A stretch of 10,460 nt of DNA from Candidatus Omnitrophota bacterium (GTDB taxonomy: Bacteria; Omnitrophota; Gorgyraeia; Duberdicusellales; 4484-171). The position numbers were made by a program, and so were the translations under genes. Where the stretch lies: positions 1 to 10,460 of the forward strand of contig WJKZ01000004.1 in assembly GCA_014728785.1 (NCBI GenBank). Reading direction: 5' to 3'. The notes under the pieces are model-generated. The model was not told the DNA's origin. It saw nothing but the letters and a program-made list of their open reading frames with translations, and made no database searches. Positions 1-6,835 of this stretch are shown here, piece after piece. Numbering within the stretch: the stretch's first letter is position 1; every line of letters starts with the position of its first letter.

Positions 1-850
1 AAGGAAAGACGCAAATATCTACCGCAGATATCATCTTATCGATTTCGGCCACAAACCCTTTGAATATTATTTTTCCGTTTCCTGCGCTGCGGATAAAGTT
101 AAGTATTTTTCTTTTATAGAGCATGTTTCTCAGAGAGGAAAAAGATATATCACCGGCTAAAAGCAAAATTACGTCATTGTCTTCATAAAAGTAATCTGTG
201 AATTTTTTAATGAATTCGTATTGTCCTTTGTTTGGGTGTATACGGGATATCAGGGAAATAATTATTTTATCCCCGGGAAGCTGAAAGTATTTCCGGGCAG
301 CTGCTCTTTCATATAATTTGTATCTGTTTTCGATTAAGGGTTCATAGATTACTTTACCTCTGTTTGTAATGCCGATTTTTTTCTTTATAAAATAAGACTG
401 GAAGATTATTTCATCAGAAAATTTCAGGACGATTCCGGCTAATATCCTGTTAAACAACGAATAAGGGAAGAACTCTCTCACAAACCATATATGTTTTTTT
501 TTGGCAATCTTTGCGGTTAAGGCGGAAACCGGCAAGAGAAGGTTATTTGTACAGATAATGTCTATTTTCCTGTTAAGTATAAAAGGTATAAAATAAATCA
601 GGACCAGGAGGCTCAACACCGCTAAATTAAAATAGTAAAAAGGGGAGTAAGAAAGAGCCAGAACCGGCAGGGGTAATTTTTTTATCTCGACTTCAGGATA
701 ATACCTTTTTATTTTTTCTATCAATTCTCCTTTAGCAGGTACTACCGCTATAAGCTTATGCCTGTTATACAATGCTTCTATTAAATTAAGCAGCCCCCTT
801 TCTGAACCATACAGAGAGGAAGATGAGGAAAACAATAATAATTTTTTCAT
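1..850 (-). CDS. GT4-type (GT-B fold) glycosyltransferase, 3' end cut by window edge
   Basis: The frame is open from an ATG at 850 to base 1, giving 283 residues with no stop; the C-terminus lies outside the window. The N-terminus (MKKLLLFSS followed by YGSERGLLNL, about residues 14-23) fits the first Rossmann half of family 4 glycosyltransferases, where a GGxER-like loop opens the acceptor domain. From about residue 201 the donor-binding half starts with SLISRIHPNKGQ, the usual 'GR..p.KG' motif. It continues with LLLAGD and KGFVAEIDKMISAVDICVFP, the segment just before the catalytic E-x7-E region, which is cut off. The enzyme should transfer a sugar from a nucleotide donor to a growing lipid-linked glycan at the inner face of the membrane; donor and acceptor cannot be read from sequence. 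The ATG overlaps the stop of the upstream GT2 gene (ATGA, 847-850), so translation is probably coupled. The family call is strong, the specificity unknown. Confidence 0.85.
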   Translation of the reverse strand, partial: MKKLLLFSSSSSLYGSERGLLNLIEALYNRHKLIAVVPAKGELIEKIKRYYPEVEIKKLPLPVLALSYSPFYYFNLAVLSLLVLIYFIPFILNRKIDIICTNNLLLPVSALTAKIAKKKHIWFVREFFPYSLFNRILAGIVLKFSDEIIFQSYFIKKKIGITNRGKVIYEPLIENRYKLYERAAARKYFQLPGDKIIISLISRIHPNKGQYEFIKKFTDYFYEDNDVILLLAGDISFSSLRNMLYKRKILNFIRSAGNGKIIFKGFVAEIDKMISAVDICVFP

Positions 851-1713
851 ATTTTTCCGCCACTGTCCCGGTATTTTTGTTGAAGACCTTTCAATAATTC
901 CATCCTGTATCTGCTGGTGAGAAAAAAATGCAGTGTTCTGGGGATATCATAAACAAAACTAATCAGAAAAAACAGAAAAAGCCTCCACCCTCTACAATTA
1001 TTGAATATCATATAGAACCTGTTTCTTACACAAAGAAAACGTCTCATATCCGGAGTAGTATTAGAGCTGTTTCCTTTATGGTAGCACACCAGTTCCGGGA
1101 ATACATAGCATCTGTATCTTTTTCTTTTCATTTTCCAGGCCATGTCTGCGTCCTCGAACAGGAAGAAGAAATCTTCATCAAAATAGTTTCTATCCTTAAT
1201 TTTTTCCAAATATTTTCTCTGCACTATACCGCAGCACGTACTTGGCCCGTGTATTCTTTTGACCTTACAACAGGAAGGGTCTTTCCCTTTATTTACGTCA
1301 TACACCCTCCCTATAAGGCTTATGTATAACCCGCAGGACATGATTTTTGAGGTGTTGATGTCTATTATTTCGGGAGCTATGGCCGGAATCGAAGGATTGT
1401 TTGCTATTATGTTTTTCAATGTTTTGATGAAGCCGGCTTCCAGCTCTACGTCGCAATCCATAAACATTATCCATTTTCCTTTAGCTTCATCCAATCCCCG
1501 GTTTCTTGCATACGAAGCTCCTTTATTTTCTTTTTCCTTTATCAAAATAACGGAAGAAAAAATATTTTCTATTGTTTCTGCCGTTCCGTCGTCTGAGCCG
1601 TTATCTACGGTTATCACTTCGCAATCTTTTATATCCTGGGAAAAAATCGACTGAAGTGATTTTTCAATGTACTTTTCGCTGTTATAGGTAGGTATAACTA
1701 TCGACAAAAGCAT
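847..1713 (-). CDS. GT2-family (GT-A fold) glycosyltransferase
   Basis: The 288-residue protein starts with MLLSIVIPTYNS, the standard opening of family 2 glycosyltransferases, which supports the ATG at 1713. TVDNGSDDGT (35-44) is the nucleotide-binding loop. GASYARNRGLDEAKG (65-79) leads to the metal-binding DxD motif as DCD (86-88). FEDADMAWKMKRKRYR (186-201) is the acceptor-side ED motif with the general base, resembling rhamnosyltransferase-like (WbbL-type) members. A hydrophobic stretch at about 243-256 may attach the protein to the membrane. It probably adds one sugar to a lipid-linked polysaccharide using a nucleotide-sugar; the sugar is not predictable. No good Shine-Dalgarno sequence precedes the start. 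It is the first gene of the minus-strand pair, overlaps the next gene by four bases, and diverges from the export operon. Confidence 0.88.
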   Translation of the reverse strand: MLLSIVIPTYNSEKYIEKSLQSIFSQDIKDCEVITVDNGSDDGTAETIENIFSSVILIKEKENKGASYARNRGLDEAKGKWIMFMDCDVELEAGFIKTLKNIIANNPSIPAIAPEIIDINTSKIMSCGLYISLIGRVYDVNKGKDPSCCKVKRIHGPSTCCGIVQRKYLEKIKDRNYFDEDFFFLFEDADMAWKMKRKRYRCYVFPELVCYHKGNSSNTTPDMRRFLCVRNRFYMIFNNCRGWRLFLFFLISFVYDIPRTLHFFLTSRYRMELLKGLQQKYRDSGGKI

Positions 1714-1749
1714 AATCGGTACAGAGGTTTGATTATGGATTCCACGTAT

Positions 1750-1758
1750 ATTTTAGCA
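1750..1758 (-). promoter_or_regulatory. candidate extended -10 promoter for the minus-strand glycosyltransferase pair
   Basis: On the minus strand the sequence reads TGCTAAAAT, matching the extended -10 form TGnTAnnnT. It would start transcription near 1743, leaving a leader of about 30 bases before the ATG at 1713. No good -35 hexamer stands at 16-18 bases, which is acceptable for an extended -10 promoter. The region is very AT-rich, so a chance match is possible. Confidence 0.35.
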
Positions 1759-1917
1759 TTAATTTTTTATTTTAATACTTCCAATTTAAATAATACCACA
1801 TTGAGGAGTAATGCCATTTTCCAGGCTTTAGTGGTTAATTGCCTCCGTATATGTTAAAATTTAGAAGATTTAATAACTTATAAAATTTATATATATATTT
1901 TAATTATTTTGACTTTT

Positions 1918-1926
1918 TGATACAAT
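1918..1926 (+). promoter_or_regulatory. candidate extended -10 promoter for the export operon
   Basis: The sequence TGATACAAT fits an extended -10 element (TGn followed by TACAAT). It would start transcription near 1933, about 19 bases before the ATG at 1952. The -35 position holds only T/A-rich sequence. A TTGACT at 1909-1914 is too close to pair with this -10. A second possible extended -10 (TGTTAAAAT) lies at 1852-1860. The rest of the 238-base gap shows no terminator hairpin or RNA gene that I could recognise. Confidence 0.4.
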
Positions 1927-1951
1927 AGAAACATCTATTTTAGTTAGATTT

Positions 1952-3304
1952 ATGAAAAATAACAAAAGTCCGAAAATAGCCATAATCGGCGGAGGCATTT
2001 CCGGACTTGCCACTGCCTATTTTTTGAGATCTGCCGGGATAAAAAGCGAGGTATTTGAGAAGGATTCCCGTGTCGGAGGTTTATGCAAATCAGTAGAATC
2101 CAAAGGTTTTACCTTTGATTATTGCGGTCATCTACTGCATTTTAAAAACCAAAAAACCTTGCCTTTCCTGAAAGGAATCCTTAAAAACAATCTGGTTAAG
2201 CATAAAAGAAATGCCTGGGTCTATACGTTCGATACCTCCACCCATTACCCTTTCCAGGTCAACCTTCACGGTCTTCCTCCCAGAATAGTAAAAAAATGCA
2301 TGGTAGATTTTATTAAAGCCAGTACTTCCAGAAAGGATAAGAAACCGCATAATTTTCTTGAGTGGTGCAGATTTAATTTAGGCAACGGCATAACCGATTA
2401 TTTTATGTACCCTTATAACAGAAAATTCTGGACGCTCGATCCGGCCAAACTTTCCTATGAATGGGTAAACAACTTTATAGTTCTGCCGAATTTAAAACAG
2501 GTTATAGACGGTACTCTTGAAGAAAGTAAAAGAAATTTTGGATACCATTCTTTTTTTTGGTATCCCCGCCGGGGCGGAATAGAAGAATTAATTAAAGGCC
2601 TTGCCGGACCTTTAAGGCGTAACATCCATATAAATCACGAAGTAGAACAGATAAATACTCTTAAAAAGGAGATAGTATTTACCAACGGTGCTGTAAAAAG
2701 ATATGATTTTCTGATTTCCACCGCCCCCTTACCGTCTATGAAAAAGATAGTAAAAAATTTATCTAAGGATATAACCCCCTTTTTTAAGGATCTCAAATGG
2801 GTATCTATTTTTAATCTTAATTTGGGAATAAAGGGAATAATTAAACCCGGTTGGCATTGGATATATTTCCCTGAAAAAAAATACAAATTCTTCAGAGTAG
2901 GTTTTCCTCATAACTTTTCCAACACCATTTCTCCCCCCAACCGGAGCTCTCTTTATATCGAGATATCTTATTCTAAGTCCAGGCGCCTGAGACGCAAAAA
3001 TATAATAGACAGGATAGTAAAGGACTTGATAAAAAGTGATATAATACCCTCACGAGATTGCATAGAAGAAGAGTTAGTTAATGACATAGTGTATGCCTAC
3101 CCGGTGTATGATTTTAACTGGGCCGGGGCACGTAAAATTTTACTGGATCATCTGAGAAACAGAGGGATTATTTCTATAGGCAGGTTTGGGAGTTGGCGCT
3201 ATATGTCCATGGAGGATGTTATCCTTGAAGCCAGGGCGACAGCCGGTAATGTTATCAAAAAAGTGACCGGGCATAAATCTGCCGCCGGGAAAAACATATG
3301 TTAA
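1952..3304 (+). CDS. FAD-dependent UDP-galactopyranose mutase-like flavoprotein
   Basis: This 450-residue protein has a Rossmann FAD-binding start (IIGGGISGLATAYFL, 11-25), then a conserved E36 about 20 residues later and VGGLCKS (41-47), as in the amine oxidase/mutase superfamily. Several segments recall the long, eukaryote-type UDP-galactopyranose mutases: YPFQVN (99-104), YPRRGGIEEL (204-213) and GRFGSWRY (410-417), which closes the FAD site. If it is a mutase, it converts UDP-galactopyranose to UDP-galactofuranose in the cytosol with reduced FAD, supplying a furanose donor for the polysaccharide. Position directly before Wzm/Wzt genes fits this. Many relatives are labelled only as FAD-dependent oxidoreductase or protoporphyrinogen oxidase-like, so the exact reaction is inferred. 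The start has only a weak ribosome-binding site. The 3' end overlaps the permease gene by seven bases, suggesting coupled translation. Confidence 0.7.
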   Translation: MKNNKSPKIAIIGGGISGLATAYFLRSAGIKSEVFEKDSRVGGLCKSVESKGFTFDYCGHLLHFKNQKTLPFLKGILKNNLVKHKRNAWVYTFDTSTHYPFQVNLHGLPPRIVKKCMVDFIKASTSRKDKKPHNFLEWCRFNLGNGITDYFMYPYNRKFWTLDPAKLSYEWVNNFIVLPNLKQVIDGTLEESKRNFGYHSFFWYPRRGGIEELIKGLAGPLRRNIHINHEVEQINTLKKEIVFTNGAVKRYDFLISTAPLPSMKKIVKNLSKDITPFFKDLKWVSIFNLNLGIKGIIKPGWHWIYFPEKKYKFFRVGFPHNFSNTISPPNRSSLYIEISYSKSRRLRRKNIIDRIVKDLIKSDIIPSRDCIEEELVNDIVYAYPVYDFNWAGARKILLDHLRNRGIISIGRFGSWRYMSMEDVILEARATAGNVIKKVTGHKSAAGKNIC

Positions 3305-4074
3305 GGATTTTTAGAACCATCTTTATTCAGAGGCAGGTTTTATGGCATATGACCATAAAAGAATGGAAAGCCAAATATGTAAATTCATTTTTGGGTATAT
3401 GGTGGGCATCCATAACTCCAATCCTGGTAATGCTGGCTATAAGTTTTGTATTTACTAAAGTTATAAACATAGATATAGATAATTTTCCTGTATTTTCTCT
3501 GGCAGGCATCATCCCCTGGTTTTTCTTTTCTACTTCTTTGTCGGAAGTTACCGTTTCTTTTGTGAGCAAATCCAACCTCTTTAAACAGTTTAATTTTCCT
3601 TATGAATTTATACCTGTTTCGGTAATACTGTCTAATTTCCTGAATTTTATTTTAGGATTTTTGTTTCTTGTTCTGATTTTTTATTTTTCCAATCCTCAGG
3701 TACTCTATGTGATTTTATGGCTGCCGGTTATAATATTTGCTCATCTTATATTTACTGTGGGAATAGGTTTGTTATTCGCCTGCATAAATATATTTTTCAG
3801 GGATCTTTCGCATTTACTCGGGGTTCTGCTTTTATTCTGGTTTTGGATGACCCCTATATTTTATTCTCTGGAGATGGTACCTGCTTCCTACCGCTGGATT
3901 TGTCTGGTTAATCCAATGACTATCTATGTTGAGCTATACAGAGATGTGTTGTTCAGGGCGGTTATTCCTTCTGCAGCCCATTTATTATTAGCATTTTCAT
4001 TGTCTTTGTTTTCTTTATTTGCAGGTTATTTAATATTCAATAAAGTGGAACATCACATAGTAAAGAGGATTTAA
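3298..4074 (+). CDS. wzm: ABC-2 type polysaccharide export permease (Wzm-like)
   Basis: The 258-residue protein has the length and layout of Wzm/TagG-type permeases. An amphipathic N-terminal part carries KYVNSFLGIWWASITP (26-41), the typical 'Y..S.LG..W....P' entry into the first membrane helix. Likely helices lie at about 33-56, 65-80, 107-130, 137-162, 171-190 and 227-248. The family segment NIFFRDLSHLLG (164-175) is followed by FWMTPIFYS (182-190), and NPMTIYVELYR (205-215) matches the usual 'NP......R' motif. It should form the membrane channel for a lipid-linked glycan, moving it from the cytoplasm across the inner membrane with the ATPase encoded next. The ATG at 3298 overlaps the end of the flavoprotein gene and has only GGGA as a weak ribosome-binding site. 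The gene symbol is used by family resemblance; the substrate is not known. Confidence 0.9.
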   Translation: MLRIFRTIFIQRQVLWHMTIKEWKAKYVNSFLGIWWASITPILVMLAISFVFTKVINIDIDNFPVFSLAGIIPWFFFSTSLSEVTVSFVSKSNLFKQFNFPYEFIPVSVILSNFLNFILGFLFLVLIFYFSNPQVLYVILWLPVIIFAHLIFTVGIGLLFACINIFFRDLSHLLGVLLLFWFWMTPIFYSLEMVPASYRWICLVNPMTIYVELYRDVLFRAVIPSAAHLLLAFSLSLFSLFAGYLIFNKVEHHIVKRI

Positions 4075-4096
4075 TTTCTTACCCTAAAAAATAAAA

Positions 4097-4100
4097 AAGG
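4097..4100 (+). promoter_or_regulatory. ribosome binding site of the Wzt-type gene
   Basis: AAGG stands five bases before the ATG at 4106, within a 31-base gap. It supports this start, which also places the first beta strand and the Walker A motif at normal distances. Most other genes here have weaker sites. Confidence 0.55.
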
Positions 4101-4105
4101 ATATT

Positions 4106-6826
4106 ATGGAAGTCATAAAACTTCAGGATGTCTGGGAAATGTACAGAATTAAATTTGTAGAGAACAAACAATCTTACTGGGAGAATTACTGGGCTCTGAA
4201 AGATATAAATCTGTCTGTGCAGGAGCGGGAAAGTTTTGGCATTTTTGGCGCCAACGGTGCCGGGAAGTCCACTCTTCTTAAAGTAATTGCCGGGATACTG
4301 AGGCCCGACCGGGGCAGAATCTCGGTCAAAGGAAAAGTAGGGTGTTTGCTCGAGGTAGGAGCCGGTTTCGAACTGGAAATGACCGGACGGGAAAACATAT
4401 TCGTTTTAGGAGGAATTTACGGATTGAATCAAAAGGAGATAGAAGAAAGGTTTAAAAAAATAGCTGATTTTGCCGGCATAGGCAAATTTATAAACGCCCC
4501 TGTTAAATGTTATTCTCAGGGGATGTTTGTGCGGCTTGCTTTTTCTCTCGCCATACATATAGACCCGGATATTCTTCTGATTGACGATATACTTGTGGTA
4601 GGAGACCAGGAATTCCAAAAAAAGTGTCTCAAAAAAATTTTCGAATTAAAAGATGACGGGAAAACCATCCTGGTGGTATCCCATGATACCAATATTATCG
4701 AGAGAATATGCCAGAGGGCTATATTTATGAGAGAAGGCAGAATTATAAAAGACGGTACTTTCAGGGAAGTGATACCTTTTTATACCCAGATGGTAGGAGA
4801 AAAAAGCGGAGTAAATCAATTGAGCATCGGAAATTTGAGCTTGGTCTTTAACAACGGACGGCTTTTTGTTAATCATAACGAGCGTCTTCTTACGCGGGCA
4901 TCAGGAATCTATTCTAATTTTTCCTTGGGACACAGTTGGTATAATTCTACCCAGGCCGAGTGGAGCGTGGAAAAAGAAAAAGATAATGTATTGCTCTGCA
5001 GAGGCAGGTTTTATCAGGTGATAGCCGAACAGGTATGGCGGTTAGAGCTTGTTTCTCCGGAGGAGATCAAGCTCGATATTACTATGGAAACCGAAGAAGA
5101 GGCATCTTTAAATGAAGGTTTTATAAATATCATGCTGGATGAAAATTACCGAAAGTGGGTGACTTCTCAGGAGGAAGGAGATTTTTCTCCCATAAAGGCG
5201 AGTGACAGTGGCTGGAATCCTTTGCTGGCTGAAGGTGTATCCAGAAAATGTATAGGTGTAGAAGAGACCAAAGGGGTTATATCCCTGCCTTCTTTCATTA
5301 TAGAAGAGGATAACCGCTCGCTGCAGGTAGAAGCCCAGATTTCTAACGGCGATTTTCTTAATAATTCCCGTATATTACAATACCGGATGAGAGGGTTTGG
5401 AGGCCGTCAGGCAACCCCGGGGCGTTTTGTCTTTTTCTCCGGGAAAATACTGGTAAGTGTACAGCAAACCGGTGAATATGTAAAGAGTGTAAAAGATGAA
5501 AAGTCCCTGCGTGGCCACCACAGTCTTTTAAGGTTTGAAAAAGGAAGGTGCATCATTAAATATGGCGAGAAGCCGGTTACCAAAAACGAACATTTATACT
5601 GCGTTTTAAATACAGGTAAGCGCTTTATATCTTCATCAGGCGCTTTCTGGGAGGTGGTAAAGAAAAACAGCTTTAAAATCCAGGCCAGAGGCGGATGGAA
5701 TAATTTTCCTGTTATTCAGATTTGGGAAATTGAGAAGACCTCTTCCGATTCTTTTGTCGTAGAAGTTAAACACCAGGTTTTAGAGAAGACGGAAATCAGT
5801 GAGCAGTATATGATTTTTACTCTGAACTCTTTGTATGATGTTTTTTTTACAGAGTGCGGTAACGGCAATTTTCCTGCCGGTTTCGATGATTTCGAAAAGG
5901 ATATTTTGCAGAAGTGCGTCCCCTCAGGCGAAATTACCGTAAAAAACTCAGAAAATAAAATACCGGACTTCTCAGTTACCCTTTCTAAAAGGCCGGAAGT
6001 TTTTGCCAAGATTTTTAATTCCGATACTTCTCTCAGGTCCCGTATTATAAGGATTGATAGAGTAGAGCCCGAAGACAGAATGGTTTATTCTCCCGGGATT
6101 TACCCTTTTTGCAAGGTCTGTTTTTCTTTAGGTCAAAAGCTGCGGGAAATTAGAAGTGTCGGGCGAGGGCGTTTATCTCTGGGAAATTTCTTTCTTAATT
6201 TTGAAAATAAAAAAATTTCTCTCTGCAGTAAAGAAAGAGAGATAACCAAAAAAATGGGTTTTTATACTTCTTTGAGGTTTAAAGGCTACTGGTATGATTC
6301 GTCTTCCGGCGCTGTCTGGGAAATACGGGATTATTCGGAAAAGCATCTTGAGATTTTCCTGAAATGGGTATATTTACCGCTTGCTCAGTTGTGGAAGATA
6401 AATATAGATAATAGCTGTATTCACTGGAATATAAGCATGTCTGTGGAGGAGAGCATCGAGATAGACAGATTCCAGGCGAATATTATGGTTTCGGAGAAAT
6501 ATAAAGAATGGTTTAGTGATTCCCGTAAAGGGGTTTTACCTTCTTTTGTGGGAGGAATAGACGATGACTGGCAGATTGTTTATTCGGCTCCGGCGCCTTC
6601 TGCCAAAAAATCCTTTATAGGGTTAGCCCCCGCCCCCGGTGAGGAACCGGTTTTGCCTTTTATAAGATTGTTTTCTAATCTGGAAAAAGGGAGACTTAAT
6701 GTAGTCAATTCTGACCTTTATCACCGCGGAAGGCTCCTGCAGTATTTAGAATCCGAAAAGAAGATTATAGAACCGGGAGAATATGAATATTTCAGCGGAG
6801 ACATCATGGTGTCGGAGAAGATATAA
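4106..6826 (+). CDS. wzt: Wzt-type ABC transporter ATPase with a triplicated C-terminal domain
   Basis: Residues 1 to about 235 are an ABC ATPase of the polysaccharide-export class: Walker A GANGAGKST (48-56), the LLEVGAGFELEMTGRENI region (81-98) typical of Wzt/TagH, signature YSQGM (136-140), Walker B DILLIDD (155-161) and the H-loop histidine H193. Position 161, normally the catalytic glutamate, is aspartate. It should drive glycan export with the upstream permease. Known Wzt proteins are about 250 residues without, or about 400-470 with, one C-terminal glycan-binding domain. This one has 906 residues. The extra 670 hold three diverged copies of one domain (about 237-453, 468-676 and 683-906), recognised by repeated WYxS...W, Q-x-W, NIM-x6-Y-x2-W, RxLQY and PGxYxxFSG motifs. 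I do not recognise these as the standard Wzt C-terminal domain. Their tryptophan- and tyrosine-rich, strand-like character suggests carbohydrate contact, which is inference. The gene symbol rests on the ATPase domain and the neighbouring permease. Confidence 0.85.
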   Translation: MEVIKLQDVWEMYRIKFVENKQSYWENYWALKDINLSVQERESFGIFGANGAGKSTLLKVIAGILRPDRGRISVKGKVGCLLEVGAGFELEMTGRENIFVLGGIYGLNQKEIEERFKKIADFAGIGKFINAPVKCYSQGMFVRLAFSLAIHIDPDILLIDDILVVGDQEFQKKCLKKIFELKDDGKTILVVSHDTNIIERICQRAIFMREGRIIKDGTFREVIPFYTQMVGEKSGVNQLSIGNLSLVFNNGRLFVNHNERLLTRASGIYSNFSLGHSWYNSTQAEWSVEKEKDNVLLCRGRFYQVIAEQVWRLELVSPEEIKLDITMETEEEASLNEGFINIMLDENYRKWVTSQEEGDFSPIKASDSGWNPLLAEGVSRKCIGVEETKGVISLPSFIIEEDNRSLQVEAQISNGDFLNNSRILQYRMRGFGGRQATPGRFVFFSGKILVSVQQTGEYVKSVKDEKSLRGHHSLLRFEKGRCIIKYGEKPVTKNEHLYCVLNTGKRFISSSGAFWEVVKKNSFKIQARGGWNNFPVIQIWEIEKTSSDSFVVEVKHQVLEKTEISEQYMIFTLNSLYDVFFTECGNGNFPAGFDDFEKDILQKCVPSGEITVKNSENKIPDFSVTLSKRPEVFAKIFNSDTSLRSRIIRIDRVEPEDRMVYSPGIYPFCKVCFSLGQKLREIRSVGRGRLSLGNFFLNFENKKISLCSKEREITKKMGFYTSLRFKGYWYDSSSGAVWEIRDYSEKHLEIFLKWVYLPLAQLWKINIDNSCIHWNISMSVEESIEIDRFQANIMVSEKYKEWFSDSRKGVLPSFVGGIDDDWQIVYSAPAPSAKKSFIGLAPAPGEEPVLPFIRLFSNLEKGRLNVVNSDLYHRGRLLQYLESEKKIIEPGEYEYFSGDIMVSEKI
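4814..5464 (+). repeat. copy 1 of the triplicated Wzt C-terminal domain
   Basis: Residues about 237-453 of the ATPase. Marks shared with copy 3: GIYS (267-270) then SWYNSTQAEWSV (277-288), EQVWRLEL (308-315), NIMLDENYRKW (341-351), KCIGV (381-385), RILQY (422-426) and PGRFVFFSGKILVS (438-451). The same order and similar spacing occur in copy 3. The repeat is visible in protein only, not in the DNA. Confidence 0.8.
5507..6133 (+). repeat. copy 2 (diverged) of the triplicated Wzt C-terminal domain
   Basis: Residues about 468-676. It keeps ISSSGAFWEV (508-517), the GGWNNFPVIQIWEIE segment (529-543), RIIRI (646-650) and SPGIYPFCKVCFS (662-674). The WYxS pair has become FISSS, and the NIM-x-Y-W segment is replaced by IFTLNSLYDVF (570-580). 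It is the least conserved of the three copies. Confidence 0.65.
6152..6823 (+). repeat. copy 3 of the triplicated Wzt C-terminal domain
   Basis: Residues about 683-906, ending the protein. Marks: GFYTS (718-722), YWYDSSSGAVWEI (728-740), LPLAQLWKINI (757-767), ANIMVSEKYKEW (791-802), SFIGL (836-840), RLLQY (876-880) and PGEYEYFSGDIMVS (890-903). It is closest to copy 1. Confidence 0.8.
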
Positions 6827-6835
6827 CCGGAAATT

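Noticed and set aside
928..1654. Two overlapping plus-strand frames (133 and 131 codons) over the minus-strand GT2 gene
   Set aside because: They lie opposite a gene with complete GT2 motifs, show no domain features and have no plausible start context.
1811..1831. Six-codon reading frame in the divergent gap, preceded by GAGGAG at 1803-1808
   Set aside because: The spacing from GAGGAG to ATG is only two bases, the peptide is tiny, and it has no link to the next gene. Probably chance, though it is the best Shine-Dalgarno-like string in the gap.
1909..1914. TTGACT as a -35 box for the export operon
   Set aside because: It is only six bases from the TACAAT at 1921, and no good -10 hexamer stands 16-18 bases after it.
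5716..6009. A 97-codon minus-strand frame inside the Wzt-type gene
   Set aside because: It is antisense to the middle domain copy, with no ribosome-binding site or family motif.
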